Part shown: positions 1 through 9,681 of the stretch, piece by piece
Position numbering within the stretch: the first letter of the stretch is position 1
Layout: each line of letters starts with the position of its first letter
NCBI GenBank assembly: GCA_947499955.1
Contig: CANMQI010000015.1
Location: 97,563 to 161,562, forward strand
DNA from: an uncultured Granulosicoccus sp.
GTDB taxonomy: Bacteria > Pseudomonadota > Gammaproteobacteria > Granulosicoccales > Granulosicoccaceae
Reading direction: 5' to 3'
DNA length: 64,000 nt
Position numbers and translations under genes: made by a program
Notes under the pieces: model-generated
Told to the model about the DNA's origin: nothing
The model's database searches: none
The model's input: only the letters and a program-made list of their open reading frames with translations

Positions 1-1279
1 GGCCACCCAGCAGATGCGCACGAAATTCCGGTTCGGCATAGCTGGACTCGGTATGGCCACCGCCGGTGTACCAGGATCGTCCGCCATCGTAGTCGTGATA
101 CCAGGCACTCGGGTGGTCGTCGCCCATCCCACCGCCAGTGTAGGAGTCTTCGTCAAGGCTGAGCAGCACAGTCACTTGCGCCCGCGGATTCGTACGGTAG
201 TCATACCATTCGTCGGTGCGCGTCCATCGCGTACTCAAGTGGGCTGTCGATGGATGCATTCCGTCCTCGACATCCTGGGTGGCTGATTGTACTTCCGGGT
301 GACGCTCGAACCAGGCACCCACCAGAGCGCCATACCACGGCCACTCATACTCGGTATCACTGGCCGCATGAACGCCGGCATAGCCACCTCCCGCCTGAAT
401 ATACGTTTCAAACACCATCTGTTCATCCGCATCCAGCACATCACCGGAGGTCAGGACCCAGACCACGGCATCGAACCGGGCAAGGTTCGTTTCGGCAAAC
501 ACGCCGGCGGAGTCATCCGCCCGTGTCGTTTGAATGCCGGAGGATGCTGCCAGCTCTTCAAGTGCCAGCACCGCAGCGTCTATCGAGTCGTGACGGTATC
601 CGCGAGTTTCACTGAAGAGCAGCACCCGTGCAGATCCTGACGGGTCTGTTCCTGCAATCGATTCGTCAAGATTGCTGACGCCATCGTTGTCATCGTCCCA
701 CTGATCCGTGTCGAATTGATCAGCATTGATGGTGAAGATCTCTGAACCATTGGTGCCAGTCTTGTATATTCTCTCAAAGCGACCCAGGACGATAGCCCCA
801 TTACCATCGTAGAACGTGACGACCAGAAGGTTTTCGGTATTGCTGCTGAAATCAGCAGAGGCCGACCAGAATTCATCGCCTACCCAGCCAGCGGCAATAT
901 CCTCATCACCCCAGGCCACGCGAACCTGAAGCGAGTCGGACACATAGGATGGAACCGTGATAGCAAAATCAACGGCTATCATGGTCTGTGCCAAAGGGTC
1001 TGGCACGTCTGTGTTGTTGCCCTGCCCAGTGCCGGACGTGCTTCCGTTCGAGCCCTCGCCCCCGGTCTCACCGCTTGTCTCGCCAGCGCCACCTGCCGTC
1101 GTGCCATCGTCCATCTCGCCCGCAGCACCCTCGCCCGTCCCGTTGGTCTCATCCGAGTTGAGCACATCGCCTCCCGCGGAGGCTTGTGAGTCACTGGACC
1201 CCGAACAGCCAGACACCAGCAAGGCTCCGACCAGAAGCGCACTGGCCAGTCGAACAGGCGTATCGATAAATGGTCTCAT
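1..1279 (-). CDS. ThuA-domain lipoprotein (3' end outside window)
   Basis: Starts at ATG 1279 and reads off the left edge, so the C-terminus is missing. A lipoprotein signal ends in the lipobox LVSGC (Cys25), followed by a Gly/Ser/Thr/Glu-rich linker to about residue 75. A beta-rich domain follows, then a Ca-binding type motif DDDNDGVSNLDE near residue 194. From about residue 215 the protein resembles the ThuA / trehalose-utilization fold, a class I glutamine-amidotransferase-like domain (RVLLFSETRGYRHDSI, then GGGYAGVHAASDTEY). ThuA-like domains are often found in secreted carbohydrate-related proteins, but the substrate is not known. It is expected to be anchored in the outer membrane or periplasm. 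It was identified by translating the open frame to the window edge. Confidence 0.8.
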   Translation of the reverse strand, partial: MRPFIDTPVRLASALLVGALLVSGCSGSSDSQASAGGDVLNSDETNGTGEGAAGEMDDGTTAGGAGETSGETGGEGSNGSTSGTGQGNNTDVPDPLAQTMIAVDFAITVPSYVSDSLQVRVAWGDEDIAAGWVGDEFWSASADFSSNTENLLVVTFYDGNGAIVLGRFERIYKTGTNGSEIFTINADQFDTDQWDDDNDGVSNLDESIAGTDPSGSARVLLFSETRGYRHDSIDAAVLALEELAASSGIQTTRADDSAGVFAETNLARFDAVVWVLTSGDVLDADEQMVFETYIQAGGGYAGVHAASDTEYEWPWYGALVGAWFERHPEVQSATQDVEDGMHPSTAHLSTRWTRTDEWYDYRTNPRAQVTVLLSLDEDSYTGGGMGDDHPSAWYHDYDGGRSWYTGGGHTESSYAEPEFRAHLLGG

Positions 1280-1498
1280 GAGGTGTCCTGGGCAGATCGG
1301 GAACGTGCCGGGATAGCACTCAAGGCGGTACGCCCTGACAGATCAGTATAAGAGGATACCGACGCGTATTTTCTGCAGCTCTAAAACAATTGTATCGGTA
1401 GAAATACCGTCACCCGCAAGACACTCAAAGCCTGGAAGGTGCCCGCGACTACCAGCCTTCAAACAATCCCATTCATGTCTCTGGTACCGACAACAGAC

Positions 1499-3244
1499 CT
1501 AATAGGCAAAGACAGGCGCCTTTTCCCGTACCGGTGTCAGGCTCTCACGCCAGTCTGACCATTGCCGCGTGAACTGCGTGGACAAACCGGGACGACTCAG
1601 GCTCAGAGTCACCGCACGACCATCCTCGCTATTGGCATCCAGTATGAGCATGTCGCCCTTGTCGCTGAGCAACTGAAGTTTGCCGACAGAGGTGTTCTGC
1701 CTTGACTCGGCCTCGCTGGTTGGATCGAAGATATACGTGATTGCGATGTCCTCCAGGACGGAGGCATGCACCCATTCACTGTCTGTTGCCGGCGTCTTGA
1801 TCGACAGACTCCCGGACAGATTGGAACGGATTTCGAAACCAGGGCCGCGATAGCCGAACTGTGTGTTGCCATTGGCAATCTGTAGCGGTGTCGACGGATT
1901 GCTATCCGTCAGCTGCAGGTTGTCACTCATCCAGAATGTGCAGTTGTTACACGCATTCGACCCCTCGGGGTTGTATTCCACCTTGCCCGAGAAACTGATG
2001 CTTCTAGCTGCTGTCTCCTTGCTCAGCCCACTGGAATCGTAGGTGAAGTGCAGTTCGGCTGCATTGATGGACAAGGCTCCTTGCAAGGTATTGCCAGCGT
2101 CCACGCAGCCATTGAAGTCGTAGGACCAGCCATAGCCGATGAAGCTGTACAAGTCTTCCCGGAAAGGTGTGAATGCCGCCGTGCCTCCCCCACTGCAATC
2201 CACATCGACAGGCACACCAAAATCGTATCCACCGTATTGAGTGGGTGTCAGATCGGGGCCGCGCACGTAGGTATCGTCCGAATAGTCCGGCAGCTTGTGC
2301 AGGGTAGCGACGTAGCCCTGTCCGCTGTAGTAGGCAAACACTTCGTCGAGAATGTCGACACTGTTGTCGAGCGTGAAGCTGCCGAGCTGGGCTCCCGGAC
2401 TCCAGCGTAACGCCTCGTCGAATTCGTTCCAGTTCTCGGTGGTACTGAATTGACCGTCGGCATTACTGAGGGCAATGGACAGTGTCTGATCATCGCCTGT
2501 ATCGGCATTCACGACGACGCTGCTGCCATCGTCTGCTAGTATCTGCAGTTCACCACTTTGAAACAGCCAGTGACCACGGTTGTATTCGAGCTCTTCTGCC
2601 GAGAGGTTGCCGCCGCTGTCGAAGCTGAATTCCCGACTGGTCGAGACCGCAAAGACATGACCCGATGCGGCGGGCGGATCCATACTGAAACTACCCCCCA
2701 TGACACCGCGATCGGTTTCGATGCGTTGATACGTCGTAGCGCCATTCACCTGTAGCGTACCTCCGGCATGACTCAGACGATACTCCAGATTGTGCGTGCT
2801 GAAGGTATCCACCGGTGTGCAACAGGCAATGAAATGACCGCCGCTGACATCCATCATGCCCTCGCCAGCAAAGCTCACCTTGAAACCCTGAAACTGGCGA
2901 TCGATACCGGCACTGCCGATGCTCTGGCTCAACCCGCCAGTCACGATATCCCCGGCGATGGCACAATTTTCGAAGGCGAGGCTTGTGGCGTCCTGCGAGG
3001 TCACACCATCATTATCACACTGGGCATCATCGCCGAGTTCATAGGGAAACCGGTTCAGGCGATTGTCGTAGGCACGTCCGGAATACACGTCGAACGCCTG
3101 CAATACCAGTGCATTCACGTTGCCCTTGTTGATCAGATTACCGGCAGAATCACTGCCAACCGAATCGGCATCGCTGCTGCCGCTGTCACACGCAACCAGC
3201 GAAATCAGGATTAGCGGAATACTGACAAGTTGGCTCTTCATCAT
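1499..3244 (-). CDS. Lipoprotein with two homologous halves, unknown function
   Basis: 581 residues starting MMKSQLVSIP, with a hydrophobic signal ending LVAC and an acidic Ser/Asp linker, so a lipoprotein is likely. The mature part appears to be two related copies (about residues 45-285 and 295-575). Each begins with a YSG motif (FDVYSGRAY; FAYYSGQGY), carries several Cys, and ends with a beta-rich unit of the form SGELQILADDGSS...ADTGDD...W, the second copy reading VGKLQLLSDKGDM...W. The same closing unit occurs in the secreted proteins at 47180-48787 and 52570-54474. I do not recognise a named family. A GAGG-like ribosome site lies about 10 bases upstream of the tandem ATGs. The downstream neighbour is the ThuA lipoprotein on the same strand. 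Confidence 0.7.
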   Translation of the reverse strand: MMKSQLVSIPLILISLVACDSGSSDADSVGSDSAGNLINKGNVNALVLQAFDVYSGRAYDNRLNRFPYELGDDAQCDNDGVTSQDATSLAFENCAIAGDIVTGGLSQSIGSAGIDRQFQGFKVSFAGEGMMDVSGGHFIACCTPVDTFSTHNLEYRLSHAGGTLQVNGATTYQRIETDRGVMGGSFSMDPPAASGHVFAVSTSREFSFDSGGNLSAEELEYNRGHWLFQSGELQILADDGSSVVVNADTGDDQTLSIALSNADGQFSTTENWNEFDEALRWSPGAQLGSFTLDNSVDILDEVFAYYSGQGYVATLHKLPDYSDDTYVRGPDLTPTQYGGYDFGVPVDVDCSGGGTAAFTPFREDLYSFIGYGWSYDFNGCVDAGNTLQGALSINAAELHFTYDSSGLSKETAARSISFSGKVEYNPEGSNACNNCTFWMSDNLQLTDSNPSTPLQIANGNTQFGYRGPGFEIRSNLSGSLSIKTPATDSEWVHASVLEDIAITYIFDPTSEAESRQNTSVGKLQLLSDKGDMLILDANSEDGRAVTLSLSRPGLSTQFTRQWSDWRESLTPVREKAPVFAY

Positions 3245-3267
3245 TGAACACGAACCTCGCTATCGGC

Positions 3268-4986
3268 TTATGCGCCCTCACCCACTTCCAGTTCGGCACG
3301 CCGGCCAAGACTATGGTTGATGACAATATACCGGCCCGCACCCGGGACGGCACATGAATCCTCACCGTTGCAGATCTGCTCGAAGGTTTGTGCATCCTGC
3401 ACCTGGTACCAACCGCCGATCGTCCAGTTGATGACTCCCTCGGACACACTCAGCGTGTCCGCAAACCCGGCTCCGTCCAGGCTCAATTCCGCAGGGCTTC
3501 CCACAATGATACGTTGAGAGGAGGTGCCACGTTCATGAAAGCGAATGACCCAATAGATACCGTCAGGCACCGTACACGAGCGACCACCCTGGCAGACTAT
3601 GTCTCCGCTGATTCTATCTTCCACCTGATACCAACCGTCATCCGGCCAGGAGATGGTGTTATCGACGACAGTCGGCCCGGAGACCTGCGGGGGCGCCCCT
3701 CTCAGCTCGACTCGCCAGGTCGTACCACCGCCGTAGTACAGGCGGCTGACCAGGTAGGCACCGTCGGAAAAGCTGCAGGCGTCGACACCTTCACACAGCA
3801 CTTCTCCACTGTCTTCACTCTTCACCTGATACCAGCCATTGCGTGGCCAGGTAACGGTATTGTTGTACACGATGGGTCCGGAGCTGTCGCTGACTTCCAG
3901 CTCTGCACGCAGCCCGAGGGTGTGGTTGATCACGATGTATTGCCCTGCGGCGGGGACGGTGCACGTGTCAGTGCCGCCGCAGATTTCTTCATACGTGCCT
4001 GCATCCTGCACCTGGTACCAACCGTCAAGGAACCAGCTGATCGTGCGCTCGGTGACGTCCAGGGCAATGAGGAAATTGTCTTGATCAATGACGGGGTCTA
4101 CAGGGTCTCCCACGACGACATCCCAAGTCGTGCTGACGCCGTTCGACACGCCGGACACCCGATAGCTGCCATCGGGTACCGCACATTCCTCACCGCTCCG
4201 GCAGAGCGTCTCTCCAGTGAGAATCCGCTGAACTTCATACTCGCCATCATCGGGCAATTCGATGACCTCGCCAGTCGCAACCGGATCCGTCGGCAGTTCT
4301 ACCGGACTGCCCAACACGACACGCCATGTGGTGCCGCCACCCACAAACAGGCGACTGACCAGATAGACCCCATCATTGAAACTGCAACCGTCCACGCCTT
4401 CACACAGCAAGTTTCCCGTGTATTCATCCTTGACCTGATACCAGCCATCGTCTGGCCACCAGATGGTATTACCGGACACTCGCGGCCCGGGATCATCGCT
4501 GACCTCCAATTTGGCCCGCAGACCCAGATCGTGATTGATGACCGCGTAGTAGCCGGGTTCGGGAACCGTACAGGTATCCGTGCCATTGCAGATTTCCTCG
4601 TGAGTCTGCGCGTCCTGCACCTGATACCAACCGTCTTCTGTCCAGTTGATGGTACGACCGGACACCTGTAACGACAGCTCGAAGTTGGATTGGTCAATGA
4701 TCAACTCGGCAGGATCCCCAACGGTGACGTCCGTAAAGGATGTACTGTCATCGGTGAAGCGGGTAACCCGATAGTGGCCCTCGGGTACGCGGCAGAGCTC
4801 ATCATCGGTGCAGACCAGCTCTCCGGATAGAGTCAACCGAACCTCATACCTTGCGTCGTCGGGCCAGGAGATGGTGTTGCCCTCAACCGTGGGCTCAGCC
4901 GCAACGGCACTACCCGCAACACTTCCCAGCAGCGACAGCATGATCAGCTGTCGAGAACGGGAATGAAAGGATCGGAGAATTTTCAT
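3268..4986 (-). CDS. Secreted protein of eight Cys-pair repeat modules
   Basis: 572 residues with an N-terminal signal peptide (hydrophobic run LIMLSLLGSVAGSAVAA) and no lipobox. The rest is eight modules of about 65-70 residues, each with a WYQV- or YEV-like strand, two conserved Cys about 7 residues apart, and a Y(R/A/L)V strand. The modules fall into three types in the order A-B-C-A-B-C-A-B. B modules contain WYQVQDA and VINH; C modules contain WYQVK, CEGVD and GGGTTWRV; A modules contain PDDG and end in VGDP or VGSP. A single B-like module (YIQVQDAGTW, YNVINHT) occurs in the protein at 52570-54474. The paired Cys suggest one disulfide per module outside the cytoplasm. Function unknown; binding or adhesion is only inferred from the architecture. 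Confidence 0.7.
   Translation of the reverse strand: MKILRSFHSRSRQLIMLSLLGSVAGSAVAAEPTVEGNTISWPDDARYEVRLTLSGELVCTDDELCRVPEGHYRVTRFTDDSTSFTDVTVGDPAELIIDQSNFELSLQVSGRTINWTEDGWYQVQDAQTHEEICNGTDTCTVPEPGYYAVINHDLGLRAKLEVSDDPGPRVSGNTIWWPDDGWYQVKDEYTGNLLCEGVDGCSFNDGVYLVSRLFVGGGTTWRVVLGSPVELPTDPVATGEVIELPDDGEYEVQRILTGETLCRSGEECAVPDGSYRVSGVSNGVSTTWDVVVGDPVDPVIDQDNFLIALDVTERTISWFLDGWYQVQDAGTYEEICGGTDTCTVPAAGQYIVINHTLGLRAELEVSDSSGPIVYNNTVTWPRNGWYQVKSEDSGEVLCEGVDACSFSDGAYLVSRLYYGGGTTWRVELRGAPPQVSGPTVVDNTISWPDDGWYQVEDRISGDIVCQGGRSCTVPDGIYWVIRFHERGTSSQRIIVGSPAELSLDGAGFADTLSVSEGVINWTIGGWYQVQDAQTFEQICNGEDSCAVPGAGRYIVINHSLGRRAELEVGEGA
3340..4900. repeat. Coding tandem repeats, period ~200 bp, superperiod ~600 bp
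   Basis: DNA-level repeats within the eight-module secreted protein gene. Variants of the string CACCTGRTACCAACCG recur near 3400, 3625, 3825, 4010, 4435 and 4620. The A-B-C module order gives a higher-order period of about 600 bp, so triplets seem to have duplicated as blocks. These are protein-coding repeats, not CRISPR: there are no constant short repeats with unrelated spacers. Confidence 0.7.
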
Positions 4987-5111
4987 ACACGGACGCTCGT
5001 GGACACCGATCAGAGAGTAGCAACAATCCCGATAGCTGCCTTGGTATTACTACCTCATACCCAAAGCCTGGTTCCTTGTTTCTGTACTGGTACGAGACGA
5101 CGGATCATGCG

Positions 5112-5849
5112 TCAGCCTGCCCCACCACTGGCCGCATACAACTCTTGCGTATACCCACTGGTGAACTCGCCCGTACGCAGCGCCGCGGTGTCGCAGATTT
5201 CCACAATGCGTCCCTGTTGCATCACGGCCATGCGCTCGCACATGAAACCCACTACCGGTAGATTGTGCGAGACCATCAGGTAGGTCAGGTTCTGCTCGGC
5301 CCGCAGCCGCTTCAACAGGTTCAGAATCTCTGCCTGCACCGATACATCCAGCGCAGAGGTGGGTTCATCGAGCAGCATGATGGACGGTTCCAGCATCAGC
5401 GCGCGGGCAATGGCGACGCGTTGCCGCTGCCCACCGGATAGCTGGTGCGGGAAACGAAAACGGTAGCGCTTGTCCAGGCCCACCGCGTTGAGCATATCCA
5501 GAATACGCGTGTTGCGATTGCCCAGGCCATGCACTTGCAGCGGTTCGGCCAGAATGGTGTCGATGGTCTTGCGCGGATGCAGTGAGCCGTAAGGGTCCTG
5601 GAAGACCATCTGACATTGCCTGGCAAATGCTTTGTCGTGTTCGCGCGAACGTGGCTTGCCTGCCACTTCGATAGAGCCGCTCCAGCCGGTCGCCAGTGCA
5701 GCGATAGCCTTGAGTACCGTGGACTTGCCCGAACCACTCTCCCCCACCAGGGCAAAGCTTTCGCCACTGGCCACGCTGAAGCTGACATCGTGCACCACCT
5801 GAGTATGGCCATAGGCGATGTTCACGCCCTCCAGCGTCAGTGCGTTCAT
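5112..5849 (-). CDS. Peptide-type ABC transporter ATPase (OppF/DppF-like)
   Basis: 245-residue ATP-binding subunit. Walker A is GESGSGKST, the signature is LSGGQRQR, and Walker B is IMLLDEP followed by TSALDVSVQAE, typical of the Opp/Dpp/Nik subfamily. It is shorter than usual OppF proteins (about 320 residues) because it lacks the C-terminal oligopeptide-transporter extension. Its start overlaps the stop of the upstream ATPase gene by 4 bases, so translation is coupled. It is the last gene of a four-gene operon of two permeases and two ATPases. Substrate unknown: peptides, opines, nickel or glycosides are all possible for this family. Confidence 0.9.
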   Translation of the reverse strand: MNALTLEGVNIAYGHTQVVHDVSFSVASGESFALVGESGSGKSTVLKAIAALATGWSGSIEVAGKPRSREHDKAFARQCQMVFQDPYGSLHPRKTIDTILAEPLQVHGLGNRNTRILDMLNAVGLDKRYRFRFPHQLSGGQRQRVAIARALMLEPSIMLLDEPTSALDVSVQAEILNLLKRLRAEQNLTYLMVSHNLPVVGFMCERMAVMQQGRIVEICDTAALRTGEFTSGYTQELYAASGGAG

Positions 5850-6676
5850 GTACCACTCCAGCGGCTTCTATCGAGTACCGGCAACTCGTCACGGTCCTCA
5901 ACCATCTGCGGCACGGCCGCCAGCAAACCTTGCGTATACGGGTGCGTTGCCTGCTGCAATTGACCCGCAGCACACTCTTCAACCACCTCACCGGCGTTCA
6001 TCACCAGAATGCGATCGCAATAGCGAGCCACCAGATTCAGATCATGGCTGATCAGCATCAGGCCCATGCCATTGTCCGTCACCAGTGAGTCGATCAGGTC
6101 CAGGACTGTGGCCTGTACCGAGACGTCCAGCGCAGACGTGGGCTCATCGGCAATCAACAAGTCCGGCTTGGGAATGAGCATCATGGCGATCATTACCCGC
6201 TGGCCCATGCCGCCGGATATCTGATGGGGGTAGAGGCGTGCAACCGCTTCGGGTTCATTGATACGCACCTTCTCCAGCATCTCGATGACCCGCGCCTTCA
6301 CGTCGCGTCGTCGCAGGCGTTCATGACAGCGCAATGCTTCGGCAATCTGGTCTCCCACCCGCATCACCGGGTGCAGGGAAAACTTCGGATCCTGCATGAC
6401 CATGGATAAACGGGCGCCGCGCAGATGCCGCATCTGACGTTCCGACTGACTCAGCAGATCAATGCCATCGAACTCCAGGCGATCAGCGTGCATGACACCC
6501 GGTCGATTGATCAGCTTCAGGATGGCGCGTCCGGTCAGGGATTTGCCCGAGCCACTCTCTCCCACGATGCCCAGTCGCTCACGCCCCAGAGACAGGGAGA
6601 TCCCCTTCACCACATCCACCGGCCCCTCGGCCGACGGAAACGAGACCCGCAGATTTTCCAGTTCCAGCATGGCCAT
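5846..6676 (-). CDS. Peptide-type ABC transporter ATPase (OppD/DppD-like)
   Basis: 276 residues. Walker A GESGSGKS, signature motif ISGGMGQRV (note GMGQ in place of the usual GQRQ), Walker B LLIADEPTSALD, and an H-loop LISHDLN. It forms a heterodimer with the following ATPase in this transporter family. It starts 2 bases after the stop of the permease gene and overlaps the next ATPase gene by 4 bases. Like its partner it has only a short C-terminal extension. Confidence 0.9.
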   Translation of the reverse strand: MAMLELENLRVSFPSAEGPVDVVKGISLSLGRERLGIVGESGSGKSLTGRAILKLINRPGVMHADRLEFDGIDLLSQSERQMRHLRGARLSMVMQDPKFSLHPVMRVGDQIAEALRCHERLRRRDVKARVIEMLEKVRINEPEAVARLYPHQISGGMGQRVMIAMMLIPKPDLLIADEPTSALDVSVQATVLDLIDSLVTDNGMGLMLISHDLNLVARYCDRILVMNAGEVVEECAAGQLQQATHPYTQGLLAAVPQMVEDRDELPVLDRSRWSGT

Positions 6677-6678
6677 GA

Positions 6679-7584
6679 TCAGCGCTGTCCCTCATTGCGT
6701 GGATCCAGCACATCTCGCAGGCCATCCCCCAGAAAACAGAAACCCAGACTGACCACGATGATGGCAATACCCGGCATGGTCGCGACCCACCACTGGTCGA
6801 GAATGAAGGTGCGTCCGCGGGAGATCATGGCGCCCCACTCCGGCAGCGGCGGCTGTGCGCCCAGCCCCAGAAAGCCAAGCCCGGCGGCGGTAAGAATGAT
6901 GCCCGCCATGTCCAGCGTCATGCGTACGATCATGGATGAGGTACACAGGGGCAATACATGTCGTACGATGATGCGCGTATTGGAAGCGCCCAGCATCTGT
7001 GTGGCGGCAATGAATTCCGACTGGCGAAAGGTCAGCGTCTCGGCACGAGCAATGCGTGCGTACACCGGCCAGGCCGTAATGGCAATGGCGATGATGGCGT
7101 TCTCGATACCCGGCCCCAGGGCCGCCACGAAGGCCAGCGCCAGAATCAGCTTGGGCATGGACAGGAACACATCGGTAATGCCCATCAGCAGCTTGTCTAT
7201 CCAGCCACCGAAGTAGCCTGACACCGCACCAATCAGCAACCCCAGCGGTGCCGAGATGATCGCGACCAGCGCCACGATCAACAGCGTGATGCGTGAACCG
7301 TGAATGACGCGCGAGAAAATATCCCGCCCCAGCTCATCGGTACCCATGAAGTGCTCACTACTTGGCGGCAGCAGACGATTGCCAAGGTCCTGCCCGATGG
7401 GCGACTGCGGCGCAATCCACGGCGCAAAGGCCGCCACCAGAATCAGGCCGATGATGATGAGAGAACCGAGCAAGGCCAAAGGGTTCTTCATCAGCATGCG
7501 CAGCAAACGCCAGCTTCGCCCCAGATTTGCCTGCCAGCGGGTCTCTGGTGACTCGTCGGTCAACCACTGTTGCAGGCGATTCAT
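6679..7584 (-). CDS. ABC transporter permease (DppC/OppC-like)
   Basis: 301 residues with about six membrane segments. The N-terminal segment LALLGSLIIIGLILVAAFAPWIAPQSP is characteristic of DppC-type permeases, and the motif FMGTDELGRDIFSRVIHGSR is diagnostic of the family. The EAA-type loop (ARAETLTFRQSEFIAAT) contacts the ATPases. The start overlaps the upstream permease by 4 bases. No solute-binding protein gene is adjacent. Confidence 0.92.
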   Translation of the reverse strand: MNRLQQWLTDESPETRWQANLGRSWRLLRMLMKNPLALLGSLIIIGLILVAAFAPWIAPQSPIGQDLGNRLLPPSSEHFMGTDELGRDIFSRVIHGSRITLLIVALVAIISAPLGLLIGAVSGYFGGWIDKLLMGITDVFLSMPKLILALAFVAALGPGIENAIIAIAITAWPVYARIARAETLTFRQSEFIAATQMLGASNTRIIVRHVLPLCTSSMIVRMTLDMAGIILTAAGLGFLGLGAQPPLPEWGAMISRGRTFILDQWWVATMPGIAIIVVSLGFCFLGDGLRDVLDPRNEGQR

Positions 7585-8663
7585 CGTGCACTCCTCGGAT
7601 CCAGCAGACCGTAGAGCACATCGGACAGCTTGTTGATGATGATGAAGACCATGCCGATGACCAGCGTGGCGCCCAGCACCGCATTCATGTCGGCATTGAG
7701 CAGAGCCACGGTGAGGTAGTTACCGATACCCGGCCAGGAGAACACGGTTTCGATCATCACCGAGCCTTCCAGCAGGCCGGCATAGGACAAACCGATGACC
7801 GTGATCAGTTGCACGCGAATGGGCAGAAAGGCATGCACCCACAATACCCGCCAGCCAGGCACGCCCTTCACGCGGGCCGTGGTGATGTACTCCTGACTGA
7901 GCTGATCGAGCATGAAGGAGCGCGTCATGCGAGCGATATAGGCCAGAGCGAAAAAGCCGAGAATGAGCGCCGGCAGAACGATATGACTGACCGCGTTCCA
8001 GAACACGTCCGTGTCCCCTGCCAGCAGACTGTCCACCAGCAGCAAACCGGTCACCGGTTCTATCAGACCTTCGAAGTAGACATCCATGCGTCCGGGTCCT
8101 GCCACCCAACCCAGGTTGGCGTAGAACAAGGCCAGCCCCACCAACCCCAGCCAGAAGGCCGGTACGGCGTAACCGGACAGGGCCAGCATGCGAATGATGT
8201 GATCGACCCAACTACCCTGGTGGCTGGCCGCGAAGACTCCCATGGGCACACCAATCAGCACGCCGATGATGATACCGATGGTGGCCATCTCCAGCGTTGC
8301 CGGGAACACACGAGCCAGATCGCTGATCACTTCCCGGTTGGTTGATACCGAGCGCCCCAAGTCCCCACTGAGCACGTCTCCGACATAGGAGAAGAACTGT
8401 ACCGGCAGCGGTCGGTCCAGCCCCATGGCAATACGCGCCGCTTCATATACTTCATTGCTGGCACGGTCCCCCACGATTGACAGCACCGGATCGATGGGAA
8501 TGATGCGGCCGATGAAGAAGGTGACGGCCAGCAGCGCCAGGAAGGTCAGCGCAACAACGAACAGGAAGCCAAGCAGCTTTCGGCTGATGAACAGCCAGCG
8601 CGCTTCGCTCCGAGTGGTCACATTGCCGGCAGGTACCGGCGGCTTTGCAGTTGGGGATGACAT
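7581..8663 (-). CDS. ABC transporter permease (DppB/OppB-like)
   Basis: 360-residue membrane protein and the first gene of the operon. It has an N-terminal membrane segment (FLFVVALTFLALLAVTFFIGR), the large periplasmic loop usual for DppB, and a C-terminal half with SLSYAGLLEGSVMIE-like and FSWPGIGNY motifs that define the BPD_transp_1 DppB subgroup. ATG 8663 follows GGGAT-like sequence. The upstream 146 bases to the LysR gene end carry no recognisable binding-protein gene, which is unusual because these operons normally begin with one. An orphan family-5 binding protein lies at 30960-32552. Confidence 0.92.
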   Translation of the reverse strand: MSSPTAKPPVPAGNVTTRSEARWLFISRKLLGFLFVVALTFLALLAVTFFIGRIIPIDPVLSIVGDRASNEVYEAARIAMGLDRPLPVQFFSYVGDVLSGDLGRSVSTNREVISDLARVFPATLEMATIGIIIGVLIGVPMGVFAASHQGSWVDHIIRMLALSGYAVPAFWLGLVGLALFYANLGWVAGPGRMDVYFEGLIEPVTGLLLVDSLLAGDTDVFWNAVSHIVLPALILGFFALAYIARMTRSFMLDQLSQEYITTARVKGVPGWRVLWVHAFLPIRVQLITVIGLSYAGLLEGSVMIETVFSWPGIGNYLTVALLNADMNAVLGATLVIGMVFIIINKLSDVLYGLLDPRSAR

Positions 8664-8809
8664 GAACAGGGAGGATACCCGAAGTCAGTCTGGCCCATTG
8701 TGTATAGCGATCTACCCGCACCTGAGAAATGGCGATTCGAGAGCTATCCGGGTGCCAGGGCGTAACGCGCCAGACCGAGGTAGCCTGTGCTGCATTCAGG
8801 CATCTGCAC

Positions 8810-9679
8810 TCAGCCTGACAACTCGCCTTCGAACAGCCCCTGCTTGAGCTTCAGCTTCTGCAGCAGAAACTCGCGACAACGTTGCACTCGTCGGGTCTTG
8901 CGCAGATCGGTATGACTCAGAACCCACACTGACCAATCGGAACGCGGCAGGGAAACAGGCAGCTTCATCACCTCATCACCCTCGATGCCGTCAGGCATGT
9001 AGCAATGCATTCGAGCGACCCCGAAGCCTGCCTTCACCGCCGCATACATGCTCGACAGGGTATCGACACGCATCGCGGTGAAGGCTCCGGGGACATGCTC
9101 CTGCGCCCATTCCGGCAGCTGATCCTCGCTGCTCCATTGCACCACAGGGACAGGCTCATCAGCAGCCCAATTCCGACTTGTATAGATGCCGTGCTGCAAA
9201 CCTGCCACCTTGTGTCCCACCAGATACTCAGGTGGTGCCTGTGTCAGCCGTATGGCCAGATCTGCCTCGCGACTGGCCAGATTTCGCAAGCCCGGGTTGA
9301 CGGTCAGGTTCAGTTGTATGGCCGGGTATTCCTCCTGAAATTCCTGCAGGTCCTGCGCCAGGCAGTATTCGAACAGATCGTGAGTCATGGTCAGACTGAT
9401 CGGCCCTTCGAGTCGGCTGTCTCGGCCATACAGGGTGCGTGAGATCTGCTGCGTCTGCTCCTCTATCTGCTGCGCCTGTTCGAGAATCGTGAAGGCGGCA
9501 TCCGTCATTTCATACCCATCACGCTGCCGATTGAAGAGCATGACTCCGTGCTTTTCCTCGAAACTCTGTATGCGACGGGTGACCGTGGAGTGATTGACAC
9601 CCAGCACCTTTGCGGCACCCGACACACTGCCAGAGCGCGTCACGGCCAGAAAGTAGCGAATGTCATCCCAATTGTTCAT
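8810..9679 (-). CDS. LysR-family transcriptional regulator
   Basis: 289 residues. The N-terminal winged helix-turn-helix (about 1-60: WDDIRYFLAVTRSGSVSGAA, VNHSTVTRRI) and a C-terminal effector-binding domain are typical of LysR proteins. Start at ATG 9679. It is transcribed away from the ene-reductase gene, sharing a 112-base intergenic region, the usual arrangement for a LysR regulator and its target. The effector is unknown; electrophiles or the reductase substrate are plausible. Confidence 0.92.
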   Translation of the reverse strand: MNNWDDIRYFLAVTRSGSVSGAAKVLGVNHSTVTRRIQSFEEKHGVMLFNRQRDGYEMTDAAFTILEQAQQIEEQTQQISRTLYGRDSRLEGPISLTMTHDLFEYCLAQDLQEFQEEYPAIQLNLTVNPGLRNLASREADLAIRLTQAPPEYLVGHKVAGLQHGIYTSRNWAADEPVPVVQWSSEDQLPEWAQEHVPGAFTAMRVDTLSSMYAAVKAGFGVARMHCYMPDGIEGDEVMKLPVSLPRSDWSVWVLSHTDLRKTRRVQRCREFLLQKLKLKQGLFEGELSG

Positions 9680-9681
9680 CC

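Noticed and set aside
3388..4671. 427-codon plus-strand open frame
   Set aside because: Antisense to the eight-module repeat gene; it mirrors the repeats and has no protein-like features or ribosome site.
3340..4900. Regular repeats resembling a CRISPR array
   Set aside because: They are coding modules with conserved residues throughout, a period of about 200 bp, and no unrelated spacers.
7527..8345. 272-codon plus-strand open frame
   Set aside because: Antisense to the DppB-like permease; composition rich in His/Gln/Arg, as expected for a shadow frame.
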